Part shown: in pieces, positions 27,138 to 36,713 of the stretch
Layout of the letters: every line of letters begins with the position of its first letter
Position numbering within the stretch: position 1 is the first letter of the stretch
NCBI RefSeq assembly: GCF_001469215.1
Contig: NZ_LOFH01000001.1
Coordinates: forward strand, 496,001 to 560,000
Reading direction: 5' to 3'
Source of the DNA: Pseudoalteromonas sp. H105
GTDB lineage: Bacteria; Pseudomonadota; Gammaproteobacteria; Enterobacterales; Alteromonadaceae
Length of the DNA stretch: 64,000 nt
Program-made: the position numbers and the translations under genes
Notes under the pieces: model-generated
What the model was told of the DNA's origin: nothing
What the model saw: the letters and a program-made list of their open reading frames with translations, nothing else
Databases searched by the model: none

Positions 27138-28283
27138 TTATCCTTGTGTAAGTTGTTTTAGTGGATGTGATAGTTCATCCCAACGGGCAGTAAAAAAGCT
27201 ATCAACAAGCTGATTTGGAATATCTGAGAGTGTTTTATATTTCCAATTTGGTGCACCATCTTTATCAATCAACAATGCACGAACCCCCTCCTGAAACTCA
27301 CCTACTTCTCCACAACGAACAGACATGCCTAGCTCCATCTGAAAACATTCACCTAGGCTTTTACCTTTTGATGAATCTAGTTGACGTGAAACCAATTCGC
27401 AGCTTAATGGGCAGCCGTGCTTCAACGATTTTTGAGCGCGAGTAAGCCACTTATCCTCAGTTTCAAGAGTTAGGATATACGCAATTTTGTCGTTTAATGT
27501 ACTGAAATCACCAAGCTTTTGAATTAAAGATAAATTAGACTTTACATTACCTTTGGGCAGTCGGCCCGATAGTTGATCTAACTCGTTGAGTATTCCTGTC
27601 AATTTGTCGTGATTTAATGAAGCTGTTTTCCCCCATTTTGTTTCCACTAACTGCGCAAGAAGTGTGTCGTATTTTTCGGCCTTAACAAAATGGTCAGCAA
27701 GTGACACAAACATTGCATCTTCACAGTTAATAGAAGCGGCTGTTAGCCCTAAAAATAGACCCACATGCTCAGGCATTTTATGTAAAAAATAACTGCCCCC
27801 TACATCTGGGTATAAACCAATCGTTAATTCAGGCATGGCAATACGTGATGTTTCTGTGACAACACGGTGGCTAGCCCCAGCCATTAGACCCAAGCCTCCT
27901 CCCATTACAATGCCATTACCCCACACTAATAACGGCTTTTCATAGCAATGAATTAAATGATCAAGGCGATACTCTTGAGTAAAAAAATCTTCAACTAGTT
28001 TATTAGGCTCATTTGCGCTCATAGCTTTGTGTAAACTTACTACATCTCCCCCGGCACAAAATGCTTTTTCACCCGAACCTCTTAGTACCACCATTGCAAT
28101 ATTACTATCATCGGCCCACGCTTTTAACTGCGGCTCTAAAAGTGTAATCATATCAAAATTAAGTGCATTGAGTGATTTCGGTGAGTTAAGCGTAGCGATA
28201 CCAATTAAAGCACCGTTCATTGCCGTTGCCGTTTCGAACAACACCGGCGAATCATGGTTATTCAGTTGCACTAAATCGACCAT
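27138..28283 (-). CDS. 3-hydroxyisobutyryl-CoA hydrolase
   Basis: Crotonase-fold hydrolase that releases free 3-hydroxyisobutyrate from its CoA ester in valine degradation. Diagnostic blocks: SPKSLNALNFDM, GSGEKAFCAGGDV, NGIVMGGGLGLMAGASHRVV, and MPELTIGLYPDVGGSYFL (the Glu and Asp of HIBCH-type enzymes). At 381 aa it is longer than a simple enoyl-CoA hydratase, as expected. The open frame starts at a TTG (28298), but ATG 28283, with GGGTGA upstream, overlaps the previous stop by one base (TAATG), a sign of coupled translation. Confidence 0.93.
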   Translation of the reverse strand: MVDLVQLNNHDSPVLFETATAMNGALIGIATLNSPKSLNALNFDMITLLEPQLKAWADDSNIAMVVLRGSGEKAFCAGGDVVSLHKAMSANEPNKLVEDFFTQEYRLDHLIHCYEKPLLVWGNGIVMGGGLGLMAGASHRVVTETSRIAMPELTIGLYPDVGGSYFLHKMPEHVGLFLGLTAASINCEDAMFVSLADHFVKAEKYDTLLAQLVETKWGKTASLNHDKLTGILNELDQLSGRLPKGNVKSNLSLIQKLGDFSTLNDKIAYILTLETEDKWLTRAQKSLKHGCPLSCELVSRQLDSSKGKSLGECFQMELGMSVRCGEVGEFQEGVRALLIDKDGAPNWKYKTLSDIPNQLVDSFFTARWDELSHPLKQLTQG

Positions 28284-29062
28284 TAGCCATTCACCCAATT
28301 TGCTTTGCGTTTTTCTAAAAAGGCATTCACCCCTTCACGCTGATCTTCTGTATCAAATAAGCCAACAAACAACTCACGCTCTAAAGGTAGCGCATGAGCC
28401 ATAGGTTGAGTACGACCTTTTTGGATCAGTAACTTACATGCACTGACAGCTACAGGGCTTTGATCCGCAACTTGATTAGCAAGTTTTAAAGCGGCAGCAA
28501 AGCTTTCACCTTGTGGCACAACATCTTCAACTAAACCAATTTGTAATGCCTTGTCTGCTTTAAGGCGGTCACCACATAAAATCATACGTTTAGCCCAACC
28601 TTCTCCGACTAACCATGCAAGATTCTGCGTACCTCCTGCACAAGGTAATAACCCAACTTTTGCTTCAGGGAGTGCCATTTGTGCTTGTTCTTCAGCAATA
28701 CGAATATCACATGCTAGAGCGACCTCAAGCCCCCCGCCCATGGCATAACCATTAATAGCCGCAATAGACACACCTCTAAAATCAGATAGTGCTTCAAACG
28801 CATCACCAAATACTTTTGACATTGTTGCTGCAACACCTTTATCACCATCAGCAAATACATTTAAATCTGCACCAGCACTAAAGAACTTTTCTCCTTCCCC
28901 TGTAATCACGAGTGAATAAATATTTTTATTATCATTGAGCTCATTCACTGTATTTCTCAAAGCAATTAGCGTGTCTTGTGTCCAGGTATTTGCTGGCGGA
29001 TTTGACATCGTTAAAATTGCTACATGACCTTCAATGGTTAAATCAATACTTGGGTTTGACAT
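28283..29062 (-). CDS. Enoyl-CoA hydratase (valine/isoleucine branch)
   Basis: Crotonase of 259 aa. Both catalytic glutamates of hydratases are kept: GGGLEVALACDI and PEAKVGLLPCAGGTQ; the oxyanion hole segment FSAGADL is also present. In this operon the natural substrates would be methacrylyl-CoA (valine) and tiglyl-CoA (isoleucine). AAGGAG sits just before the ATG, and the stop overlaps the next start by one base. Its position between the acyl-CoA dehydrogenase and the hydrolase matches the pathway order. Confidence 0.92.
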   Translation of the reverse strand: MSNPSIDLTIEGHVAILTMSNPPANTWTQDTLIALRNTVNELNDNKNIYSLVITGEGEKFFSAGADLNVFADGDKGVAATMSKVFGDAFEALSDFRGVSIAAINGYAMGGGLEVALACDIRIAEEQAQMALPEAKVGLLPCAGGTQNLAWLVGEGWAKRMILCGDRLKADKALQIGLVEDVVPQGESFAAALKLANQVADQSPVAVSACKLLIQKGRTQPMAHALPLERELFVGLFDTEDQREGVNAFLEKRKANWVNG

Positions 29063-29072
29063 GATGTGCTCC

Positions 29073-30230
29073 TTATAAAATATCAGCGGCTGATTGAGCT
29101 AAAATACGACGAGCAATGATCACTCGCATGATTTCGTTTGTACCTTCTAAAATCTGGTGAACGCGTACATCTCTTACATGGCGCTCTAACGGGTATTCTT
29201 TAATATAACCGTAACCACCATGGATTTGCAGTGCTTCATTACACACAGTAAAACCAATATCTGTCGCAAAGCGTTTTGCCATTGCACAATACGTTGTTTT
29301 TTCACTGTCACCTGTATCAAGTTTAAAGGCGGCTAAACGTACCATTTGACGAGCCGCAACAAGTTCAGTGTTCATATCTGCAATCTTAAATTGCAGTGCT
29401 TGAAACGCAGCTAGTGGTTTTCCAAACTGTTCTCGCTCTTTTAAATATTCGCGTGCTGTTTCAAGTGCTGCTTGAGCTGTACCAATTGAACACGTCGCAA
29501 TATTAATGCGACCGCCATCAAGACCTTGCATTGCAAACTTAAAGCCTTCGCCTTCAGAACCCAATAAATTTTCAGCAGGTATTCGGACATCTTCAAAACT
29601 AATCAAGCGTGTTGGCTGTGCATTCCAGCCCATTTTTTCTTCTGCTTTACCGTATTCAATGCCATTAGCATCTGCTGGTACTACAAATGCAGAAATCCCT
29701 GCTGCACCTTCATCCCCTGTTCGTGCCATCACAACAAGTACTTCAGTTTCGCCCGCACCTGAGATGAACATTTTAGAACCGTTAATAACGTATTCATCAC
29801 CTTGTTTTATTGCTTTAGTTTTTAATGAGGCTGCGTCAGAACCCGACCCTGGTTCAGTTAAACAATATGAGGCAAGTAATTCGCCCATTACAAGCTGCTC
29901 ACAGTATTGCTCTTTTATTGTATCTGTCCCAAAACTGGCAATCATCCAAGTCGCCATATTATGGATTGTTAGCATAGCAGTGGTTGCTGTACAGCCCATT
30001 GCAAGTTGCTCAAATATAATACTTGAATCTAAACGAGATAATCCTAGACCACCTGCCTCCTCTGGTGTATATAAACCACAAAAACCGAGCTCACCCGCTG
30101 CTTTTATCGTGTCTTTAGGAAAAATGTGTTCACGGTCCCACTTAGCTGCATGAGGGGCAAGTTCTGACTGAGCAAACTGACGCGCTGTTTGAGCAAATGC
30201 TTGCTGATCTTCTGTTAAATTAAAGTCCAT
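29073..30230 (-). CDS. Acyl-CoA dehydrogenase, isobutyryl-CoA type
   Basis: FAD enzyme (385 aa) that introduces the alpha,beta double bond into short branched acyl-CoAs. The catalytic base is Glu362 in HQILEGTNEIMR, the position used by isobutyryl- and short/branched-chain dehydrogenases and different from the isovaleryl-CoA enzyme in the opposite operon. FAD and substrate motifs YCLTEPGSGSDAASLKT and MFISGAGE are clear. The context says isobutyryl-CoA and 2-methylbutyryl-CoA. AGAGGT precedes the ATG. A 102-bp gap with a long hairpin separates it from mmsA. Confidence 0.93.
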   Translation of the reverse strand: MDFNLTEDQQAFAQTARQFAQSELAPHAAKWDREHIFPKDTIKAAGELGFCGLYTPEEAGGLGLSRLDSSIIFEQLAMGCTATTAMLTIHNMATWMIASFGTDTIKEQYCEQLVMGELLASYCLTEPGSGSDAASLKTKAIKQGDEYVINGSKMFISGAGETEVLVVMARTGDEGAAGISAFVVPADANGIEYGKAEEKMGWNAQPTRLISFEDVRIPAENLLGSEGEGFKFAMQGLDGGRINIATCSIGTAQAALETAREYLKEREQFGKPLAAFQALQFKIADMNTELVAARQMVRLAAFKLDTGDSEKTTYCAMAKRFATDIGFTVCNEALQIHGGYGYIKEYPLERHVRDVRVHQILEGTNEIMRVIIARRILAQSAADIL

Positions 30231-30270
30231 TGGCGACCTCTTTATAATTAAATGTTGTCAAAATAAGTGA

Positions 30271-30318
30271 AGGGCGACGAAAGCATCATACTTGGTATGA
30301 GATAGCTTACGTGCCCCT
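30271..30318 (-). other. Intercistronic hairpin between mmsA and the acyl-CoA dehydrogenase
   Basis: On the operon strand AGGG ... CCCT, CG ... CG, AAGC ... GCTT and CATAC-CAA-GTATG nest into one long hairpin (about 20 pairs with short internal mismatches) in a 102-bp gap. No T-run follows on the minus strand, so it is not a simple terminator for this operon; a T-run does follow on the plus strand. Confidence 0.6.
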
Positions 30319-30332
30319 CTTTTTTATTATTG

Positions 30333-31823
30333 TTATTTAAGATTAATGCTCATATTTGGCCCAGATGCTATATCATCTTCAAACCAACGGGACGTAATGG
30401 TTTTAGTCTCTGTATAAAAACGAATTCCCTGTTTACCATAGGTATGCGTGTCACCGTAGAAAGACCCTTTCCACCCCGTGAAAGAGAAAAATGGAAGTGG
30501 AACAGGGATAGGCACATTAATCCCCACTTGACCCGCTTCGATTTCGTGTTGAAACTTACGCGCAACAGCACCACTTGAGGTAAATAAAGAGGTACCGTTA
30601 CCGTATGGCGAATTGTTAATTAACTCAATTGCTTCATCAAGGGTATCGACAAACATGCAGGCGAGTACAGGGCCAAAAATCTCTTCGTTATAAAGATCCA
30701 TTTCGGTTGTGACATCTGTAAATAATGTAGGACCTACCCAGTTACCTTTTTCATAGCCTTCGACGGTAAAATCAGAACCATCTATTAGGCATGTTGCGCC
30801 TTGTTCTTTACCACCTTGAATGAGTGATAAGATACGTGCTTTTGCCGCTGCAGACGTTTGCGGACCGTAAGCGGCATCTTTATCATCCCAAACGCCAGGG
30901 CGAACATTAGCAAAGCCAGCTTTGATATCTTCAACCCAGTCTTTGGCTTGACCAACAAATACTGCAACAGAGATACCCATACAGCGTTGACCTGCAGCAC
31001 CAACTGATGCGCCAACAAGATTATTTACTACATGTGAACGGCTCGCGTCTGGCATTATAACCATGTGATTTTTAGCACCAACGCACGCCTGTACACGTTT
31101 TAAATTCGCGGTGCCTTTTGAATAAATGTATTCACCAACACCACATGAACCAACAAATGATATGGCACGAACCGCCGTATCTTCAAGTAGGCGATCAACT
31201 TGAGGTTTAGTCCCATGAACAACCTGTAGTACTCCTTTAGGTGCACCCGCTTCAACAAATAGTTCAGCCAAACGCATTGGCGTTAAAGGATCTTGCTCGG
31301 ATGGTTTTAAGATGAACGTATTACCGCATACAATGGCAAGTGGGAACATCCACAACGGAATCATCGCCGGAAAGTTAAACGGTGTAATACCTGCACATAC
31401 ACCCAATGGTTGCATATATGAATAAGTATCAATTTTGCGCGCCACATTTTCCATGGTTTCACCCATCATCAATGATGGTGCGTTTGCTGCTTGCTCAACT
31501 ACTTCAATACCGCGCCACACATCCCCTTTTGCATCTTCAAATGTTTTACCAAGTTCATGACAAATAATAGTTGCAAGTTCATCATGATGTTCTTTTAACA
31601 AGGCAGCGTATTTCATCATAATGCGAGCACGCTCAGTTATCGGCACGTCTTTCCATGTTTTAAATGTTTCTTTGGCTGACTCAATCGCTACATCCATTTC
31701 AGCATCCGTTGCACACGGGACATGTGCTAACACTTCTTGGTTTGCAGGGTTAACAACATCAATAAGTTGGTCTGATGTTGATTGAATAAATTCGCCGTTG
31801 ATGAATAATGGTACTTGGTGCAT
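30333..31823 (-). CDS. mmsA: Methylmalonate-semialdehyde dehydrogenase (CoA-acylating)
   Basis: Converts methylmalonate semialdehyde, NAD+ and CoA to propionyl-CoA, the end step of valine degradation. The 496-aa aldehyde dehydrogenase has the MmsA hallmarks [20 protein letters not shown], the nucleotide-binding [27 protein letters not shown], and the catalytic Cys in [23 protein letters not shown] is a strong RBS. It is the second gene of the leftward operon, separated from the thiolase gene by 88 bp containing a hairpin. Confidence 0.95.
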   Translation of the reverse strand: MHQVPLFINGEFIQSTSDQLIDVVNPANQEVLAHVPCATDAEMDVAIESAKETFKTWKDVPITERARIMMKYAALLKEHHDELATIICHELGKTFEDAKGDVWRGIEVVEQAANAPSLMMGETMENVARKIDTYSYMQPLGVCAGITPFNFPAMIPLWMFPLAIVCGNTFILKPSEQDPLTPMRLAELFVEAGAPKGVLQVVHGTKPQVDRLLEDTAVRAISFVGSCGVGEYIYSKGTANLKRVQACVGAKNHMVIMPDASRSHVVNNLVGASVGAAGQRCMGISVAVFVGQAKDWVEDIKAGFANVRPGVWDDKDAAYGPQTSAAAKARILSLIQGGKEQGATCLIDGSDFTVEGYEKGNWVGPTLFTDVTTEMDLYNEEIFGPVLACMFVDTLDEAIELINNSPYGNGTSLFTSSGAVARKFQHEIEAGQVGINVPIPVPLPFFSFTGWKGSFYGDTHTYGKQGIRFYTETKTITSRWFEDDIASGPNMSINLK

Positions 31824-31854
31824 TGTGCACTCCTCCCCAGAGGGTGATTAGTTA

Positions 31855-31890
31855 AGCCGCAGTAAATTGTTATTAAAATGGGTTGCGGCT
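31855..31890 (-). other. Intercistronic hairpin between thiolase and mmsA genes
   Basis: AGCCGCA (31855-31861) pairs with TGCGGCT (31884-31890) around a 22-base AT-rich loop. It occupies the second of the only two long gaps in this operon. Confidence 0.55.
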
Positions 31891-31911
31891 CTAAGTTTAT
31901 AAAATTAGTTT

Positions 31912-33093
31912 TTAAATTGCTTCGACTGCGAGCGCCACCGCTTCTCCGCCACCAATACACAAAGAAGCCACACCTTTTTTAAGGCCACGGTTTTTAAGCG
32001 CATGAATAAGTGTGACTAATATACGGGCACCACTTGCACCAATTGGGTGACCAAGAGCGCACGCGCCACCGTTAACATTTACTTTAGCTGCATCGAGTTT
32101 AAGTTCATTAATGGCCAGCATAGTAACCATCGCAAATGCTTCATTGATTTCCCAAAGGTCTACATCATCTGTTGACCAGCCTGCTTTCGTTAACAGCGTA
32201 TTCATTGCACCAACTGGTGCCATGGTGAATTCACTCGGTTTTTGCGAGTGTGTACTATGAGCTACGATGCGACACAAAGGCGTTAAACCTTGCGCTTTAG
32301 CATGTGTTTCGCTCATTAAAATTAATGCAGCACCACCATCTGAAATTGAGGATGAGTTAGCCGCAGTTATAGTGCCATCTTTTTTGAAAGCAGCGCGTAA
32401 ACTAGGGATTTTGTCTGGACGAGCATTACCCGGTTGTTCGTCAACGCTAACTGTCACGTCGCCCTTACGAGTTTGTATGGTATGAGGTGCAATTTCATCA
32501 TTAAAGCTGCCATTATCAATAGCAGCATTTGCTTTACTTAATGAAGAGAGTGCAAATTCATCCATTTGATCACGACCGATACCATATTCATCTGCTGTAT
32601 CTTGGGCAAAACAACCCATTGCTTTTTTGTCGTAAGCATCTTCTAGTCCATCAGACATCATGTGATCTTTGATTTCTCCATGACCCATTCGCATACCGCC
32701 ACGGGCTTTAGGAATAAAATACGGCGAATTAGTCATGCTCTCCATACCGCCAGCAATTGCACTGTTAATTGAACCTGCTTTAATCAAGTCATGCGCTAAC
32801 ATAGCCGCTTTCAAACCTGAGCCACACACTTTATTAATCGTTGTGGCGCCGGTTGCACGCGCTAAACCAGCTTTAAGCATGGCTTGGCGGGCCGGAGCTT
32901 GTCCTAAACCTGCTGGGAGTACACAACCCATGATAACTTCATCAATTGCACTGTCGTTTAAACCAGTCTGTTCAAGTGCACTCGCAATGGCTGTTGCACC
33001 AAGCTCTGTGGCATCAGCACCGCTAAGTGCTCCCATAAAACCACCCATTGGGGTACGTTTAGCTGCTACAATAACAACGGCGTCGGTAGTCAT
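31912..33093 (-). CDS. Acetyl-CoA C-acyltransferase (thiolase)
   Basis: Thiolase of 393 aa. The nucleophilic Cys is in NKVCGSGLKA, followed by GGMESMTNSPY, the active-site His in GGACALGHPIGASG, and the second Cys in ASLCIGGGEAVAL. As first gene of the valine/isoleucine operon its likely job is cleavage of 2-methylacetoacetyl-CoA to acetyl-CoA and propionyl-CoA, though acetoacetyl-CoA thiolysis (useful to the opposite operon) is equally possible. GGAG precedes the ATG. The promoter faces liuR across 330 bp. Confidence 0.93.
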   Translation of the reverse strand: MTTDAVVIVAAKRTPMGGFMGALSGADATELGATAIASALEQTGLNDSAIDEVIMGCVLPAGLGQAPARQAMLKAGLARATGATTINKVCGSGLKAAMLAHDLIKAGSINSAIAGGMESMTNSPYFIPKARGGMRMGHGEIKDHMMSDGLEDAYDKKAMGCFAQDTADEYGIGRDQMDEFALSSLSKANAAIDNGSFNDEIAPHTIQTRKGDVTVSVDEQPGNARPDKIPSLRAAFKKDGTITAANSSSISDGGAALILMSETHAKAQGLTPLCRIVAHSTHSQKPSEFTMAPVGAMNTLLTKAGWSTDDVDLWEINEAFAMVTMLAINELKLDAAKVNVNGGACALGHPIGASGARILVTLIHALKNRGLKKGVASLCIGGGEAVALAVEAI

Positions 33094-33185
33094 AAAAAAG
33101 CTCCATTTAATAATCGGCAGTATCTAGTTAATTTTTAGATCAGCCAAACAATTCGTTTATATTCTGCATATGAGCATACATAATA

Positions 33186-33207
33186 TTTACGTTTACGCCA
33201 ACGTAAA
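33186..33207. promoter_or_regulatory. Predicted LiuR box, leftward promoter
   Basis: TTTACG ... CGTAAA inverted repeat with inner TTTACG and CCAA, 93 bp before the thiolase start. It shares TTTAC(G/C)TTTACG with the box before liuR and resembles known LiuR sites. The gap 33094-33423 holds nothing else I can name. Confidence 0.6.
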
Positions 33208-33365
33208 TCTAAAATCAAGATTTTTGCGCACAATAAAAGTGTAAACTTATCTTTATTTTGCTGTAGCTATTCGCGAACAACCCCTCTGCAGTCCCAGTAA
33301 ACAATGCTTATATATAAAATCATAGTCCGTTGGTTATTCGTCTAAAGTATAACTTCTACAATCCA

Positions 33366-33383
33366 CTTTACCTTTACGTAAAC
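33366..33383. promoter_or_regulatory. Predicted LiuR box, liuR promoter
   Basis: CTTTACC then the palindrome TTTACGTAAA (33373-33382), 41 bp before the liuR ATG, where a MerR-family protein would bind between -35 and -10. It suggests autoregulation plus control of the operon. Confidence 0.65.
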
Positions 33384-33423
33384 TTCACTTATATTGGTGT
33401 TATTCGAATGAGGTAAGAACACT

Positions 33424-33858
33424 ATGAATCCAGATAATCAAACAAACTTTGCAAGTTCAGCCACTGAGCCTGCGAGTAATGAACAAACTTTTAGCATCAG
33501 TGAATTAGCGAAAGAGTTTGATATTACAACGCGCTCAATACGTTTCTATGAAGATCAAGGCCTGATCTCACCAGAACGTAATGGTCAAACACGTATCTAT
33601 TCAAAGCGCGATAAAGTCCGCTTAAAACTAATTTTACGCGGTAAACGTCTAGGATTTACGCTCGCTGAAACAGGTCGGTTGTTTGAACTTTATGATGCGG
33701 ATAAATCAAGCGCTAAACAGCTAGTAACCATGCTTGATTTGATTGCGGATAAAAAGGCAGACCTCAGCCAGCAAATGGATGATATTAAAGTTGTATTGAT
33801 GGAACTAGTGACTGCGGAACGACGTTGCCGCGATACCTTAAATAAATTAGATGAATAA
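33424..33858 (+). CDS. liuR: MerR-family regulator of branched-chain amino acid catabolism
   Basis: MerR-type helix-turn-helix (FSISELAKEFDITTRSIRFYEDQGLISPERNGQTRIYSKRDKVRLKLILRGKRLGFTL, about 20-80) and a short coiled C-terminus (144 aa). It is the first gene of the leucine/isovalerate operon, as in other Alteromonadales where LiuR controls the liu and ivd operons. AGGTAAG precedes the ATG. The unconserved first ~20 residues are polar. Regulation of both divergent operons is inferred from the TTTACG boxes in the shared promoter region; the effector is probably a branched acyl-CoA. Confidence 0.92.
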   Translation: MNPDNQTNFASSATEPASNEQTFSISELAKEFDITTRSIRFYEDQGLISPERNGQTRIYSKRDKVRLKLILRGKRLGFTLAETGRLFELYDADKSSAKQLVTMLDLIADKKADLSQQMDDIKVVLMELVTAERRCRDTLNKLDE

Positions 33859-33908
33859 CTATTAAATTAAAATCAATTCATTAACAGACTCTCACACAGG
33901 AATGAATC

Positions 33909-35084
33909 ATGAGCACTATTTCACTATATAAAGAAATGAACTTCGGTCTTGGCGAAACAGCAGATATGATCCGTGATCATGTTAATAGCTTTTCAAGTCA
34001 AGAAATTGCACCTTTAGCCGAGCAAACAGACATCGATAACACGTTTCCAAATCAACTGTGGCCTCAGCTAGGTGAAATGGGTTTATTAGGCATGACAGTA
34101 CCTGAAGAATTAGGGGGAGCGGGCCTTGGATACTTAGAACATGTCATTGCAATGGAAGAAGTTAGCCGAGCGAGTGCGTCTATTGGGTTAAGTTATGGTG
34201 CTCATTCAAACCTGTGCGTTAATCAAATAAACCGTAATGGCTCCCAAGCACAAAAAGAAAAATATTTACCAAAACTAATCAGTGGCGAACACATTGGTGC
34301 ACTGGCAATGAGTGAACCCAATGCGGGATCTGATGTCGTATCAATGAAATTAAAAGCCGAGAAGAAAGGTGATAAGTACATTCTTAACGGTAATAAGATG
34401 TGGATCACCAATGGTCCAGATGCAAACACCTTAGTGATCTACGCCAAAACAGATTTAAATGCAGGCGCTAAAGGTATTACCGCGTTTATTGTAGAAAGTA
34501 GCTTCCCAGGCTTTTCAACGGCACAAAAGCTTGACAAGCTGGGTATGCGTGGCTCTAACACCTGTGAACTTGTATTTGAAAACTGTGAAGTACCTGAAGA
34601 AAACATTCTTGGTAATTTAAATGAAGGCGTGAAAGTACTCATGAGCGGCCTAGATTATGAACGCGTCGTACTTGCAGCGGGACCTCTTGGCATCATGCAA
34701 GCGTGTATGGATATTGTTGTTCCATACATTCATGAGCGTAAGCAATTTGACACGCCAATTGGTCAGTTTCAACTCATCCAAGGAAAAGTCGCTGATATGT
34801 ACACACAAATGAACGCAGCCCGTTCATACGTATATACCGTTGCCAAAGCGTGCGACCGCGGCGAAACAACACGAAAAGACGCCGCAGGTGCAATACTATA
34901 CGCCGCAGAACTCGCGACAAAAATGGCACTTGATGCGATTCAAATTCTTGGTGGCAATGGATATATCAATGAATACGCAACGGGACGCTTACTGCGTGAC
35001 GCGAAGCTTTATGAAATTGGTGCTGGTACCTCAGAAATTCGCCGCATGCTGATTGGTCGTGAACTTTTCACTGAAAGCAGATAA
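33909..35084 (+). CDS. liuA: Isovaleryl-CoA dehydrogenase
   Basis: FAD enzyme making 3-methylcrotonyl-CoA from isovaleryl-CoA in leucine breakdown. It shows the isovaleryl-specific arrangement: the catalytic Glu is Glu251 in SGLDYER, and the usual C-terminal Glu is replaced ([12 protein letters not shown]). The 391-aa length and the [29 protein letters not shown] tail match human IVD closely. AGGA lies before the ATG. It lies 50 nt after liuR, in the same operon. Confidence 0.96.
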   Translation: MSTISLYKEMNFGLGETADMIRDHVNSFSSQEIAPLAEQTDIDNTFPNQLWPQLGEMGLLGMTVPEELGGAGLGYLEHVIAMEEVSRASASIGLSYGAHSNLCVNQINRNGSQAQKEKYLPKLISGEHIGALAMSEPNAGSDVVSMKLKAEKKGDKYILNGNKMWITNGPDANTLVIYAKTDLNAGAKGITAFIVESSFPGFSTAQKLDKLGMRGSNTCELVFENCEVPEENILGNLNEGVKVLMSGLDYERVVLAAGPLGIMQACMDIVVPYIHERKQFDTPIGQFQLIQGKVADMYTQMNAARSYVYTVAKACDRGETTRKDAAGAILYAAELATKMALDAIQILGGNGYINEYATGRLLRDAKLYEIGAGTSEIRRMLIGRELFTESR

Positions 35085-35095
35085 GGACTGACGCG

Positions 35096-36703
35096 ATGAC
35101 TATTTTAAAATCTAGCGTAAATCCACATGCTCCCTTGTTTGTAAAAAATCAGCAGAATATGGCTGATTTGGTCGCTGATTTACGTACGAAAGTAAATGAA
35201 ATAAGCCAAGGTGGTGGACCTGCTCTAATCGAACGTCACCAAGGCCGCGGTAAACTATTTGTTCGCGACCGAATAAACACGTTAATCGATGAAGGCTCAC
35301 CTTTTCTAGAGATATCGCAGTTTGCAGCGCATGAAGTTTATGAACAACCAATACCGTGTGCCGGCGTTGTAGCAGGTATCGGCAGAGTGAAAGGCGTTGA
35401 ATGTATGATCATCGCCAACGATGCGACCGTTAAAGGAGGGACCTACTTCCCATTGACGGTTAAGAAGCATCTGCGAGCACAAGATATTGCAGAACGCTGC
35501 CATTTACCGTGTATTTACTTGGTTGACTCTGGGGGTGCAAACCTGCCAGAACAAGACGATGTATTTCCAGACAAACTCCACTTTGGCCGTATTTTCTACA
35601 ACCAAGCCAGAATGTCAGGTAAAGGAATCCCACAAATTGCTGTCGTGATGGGGTTGTGTACCGCTGGTGGTGCTTACGTGCCAGCTATGGCTGATGAAAG
35701 TATCATAGTTAAAGAGCAAGGGACTATATTCTTAGCAGGCCCTCCTCTTGTTAAAGCTGCAACGGGTGAAGAAGTAACAGCAGAAGAATTAGGCGGAGCC
35801 GATGTGCATTGTAAAACGTCTGGTGTAGCTGATCATTATGCTGAAAACGATGAACATGCTTTGTCAATTGCTCGCCAATGTATAGAACGCATTAATTACC
35901 ATCGTCCTACTCACGCTTTACTCGACGATGTTAAAGCACCTCGTTACGATATCAGTGAACTTTATGGCATTGTGGGGACAGATTTAAAAAAACCATTTGA
36001 TGTCCGTGAGGTTATTGCACGAACTGTTGATGATTCATCTTTTGATGAGTTTAAGCGTTACTTCGGCGACACACTGGTCACAGGGTTTGCAAAAATCCAT
36101 GGCCATCCTGTTGGCATCGTCGCTAATAACGGCATTTTATTCAGTGAATCAGCCCAAAAAGGCGCGCATTTTATACAACTATGCGCACAGCGTAATATCC
36201 CACTTGTCTTTTTACAAAATATTACAGGCTTCATGGTGGGTAAAAAATATGAAGCTGAAGGAATTGCAAAACACGGTGCGAAAATGGTGATGGCTGTTTC
36301 ATGTGCTGACGTGCCTAAATTTACCGTTTTGATTGGCGGTTCATATGGAGCTGGTAACTACGGAATGTGTGGCAGAGCATTTGAACCAACCATGATGTGG
36401 ATGTGGCCTAATGCCCGTATTTCAGTTATGGGTGGTGAACAAGCTGCAGGTGTTATGGCACAAGTTAAACAAGATGGTTTAGCCCGTAAAGGCCAAAGTA
36501 TGAGTAATGACGAGGTGAATGAATTTAAAAAGCCAATCATTGATCAATATGAACACCAAGGTCATCCCTACTATGCTAGCGCACGTTTATGGGACGATGG
36601 GATTATTGACCCTCAAGATACCAGAAAAGTATTAGGCCTCGCATTGAGTGCGGCCGCTAATGCACCTCAACGTGATTCGCAATTCGGCGTATTTAGAATG
36701 TAA
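35096..36703 (+). CDS. liuB: Methylcrotonyl-CoA carboxylase, carboxyltransferase (beta) subunit
   Basis: Transfers CO2 from carboxybiotin to 3-methylcrotonyl-CoA. The 535-aa protein has the two crotonase-like halves of acyl-CoA carboxyltransferases, with [32 protein letters not shown] and [40 protein letters not shown] precedes the ATG, 11 nt after liuA. It works with the biotin-carrying alpha subunit encoded two genes downstream (liuD). Confidence 0.96.
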   Translation: MTILKSSVNPHAPLFVKNQQNMADLVADLRTKVNEISQGGGPALIERHQGRGKLFVRDRINTLIDEGSPFLEISQFAAHEVYEQPIPCAGVVAGIGRVKGVECMIIANDATVKGGTYFPLTVKKHLRAQDIAERCHLPCIYLVDSGGANLPEQDDVFPDKLHFGRIFYNQARMSGKGIPQIAVVMGLCTAGGAYVPAMADESIIVKEQGTIFLAGPPLVKAATGEEVTAEELGGADVHCKTSGVADHYAENDEHALSIARQCIERINYHRPTHALLDDVKAPRYDISELYGIVGTDLKKPFDVREVIARTVDDSSFDEFKRYFGDTLVTGFAKIHGHPVGIVANNGILFSESAQKGAHFIQLCAQRNIPLVFLQNITGFMVGKKYEAEGIAKHGAKMVMAVSCADVPKFTVLIGGSYGAGNYGMCGRAFEPTMMWMWPNARISVMGGEQAAGVMAQVKQDGLARKGQSMSNDEVNEFKKPIIDQYEHQGHPYYASARLWDDGIIDPQDTRKVLGLALSAAANAPQRDSQFGVFRM

Positions 36704-36713
36704 GGAAGTGAGT

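Noticed and set aside
29506-30153. Long plus-strand open frame (215 codons) opposite the acyl-CoA dehydrogenase
   Set aside because: Antisense shadow of a well-supported gene, Ser/Pro-rich and without recognisable domain or RBS.
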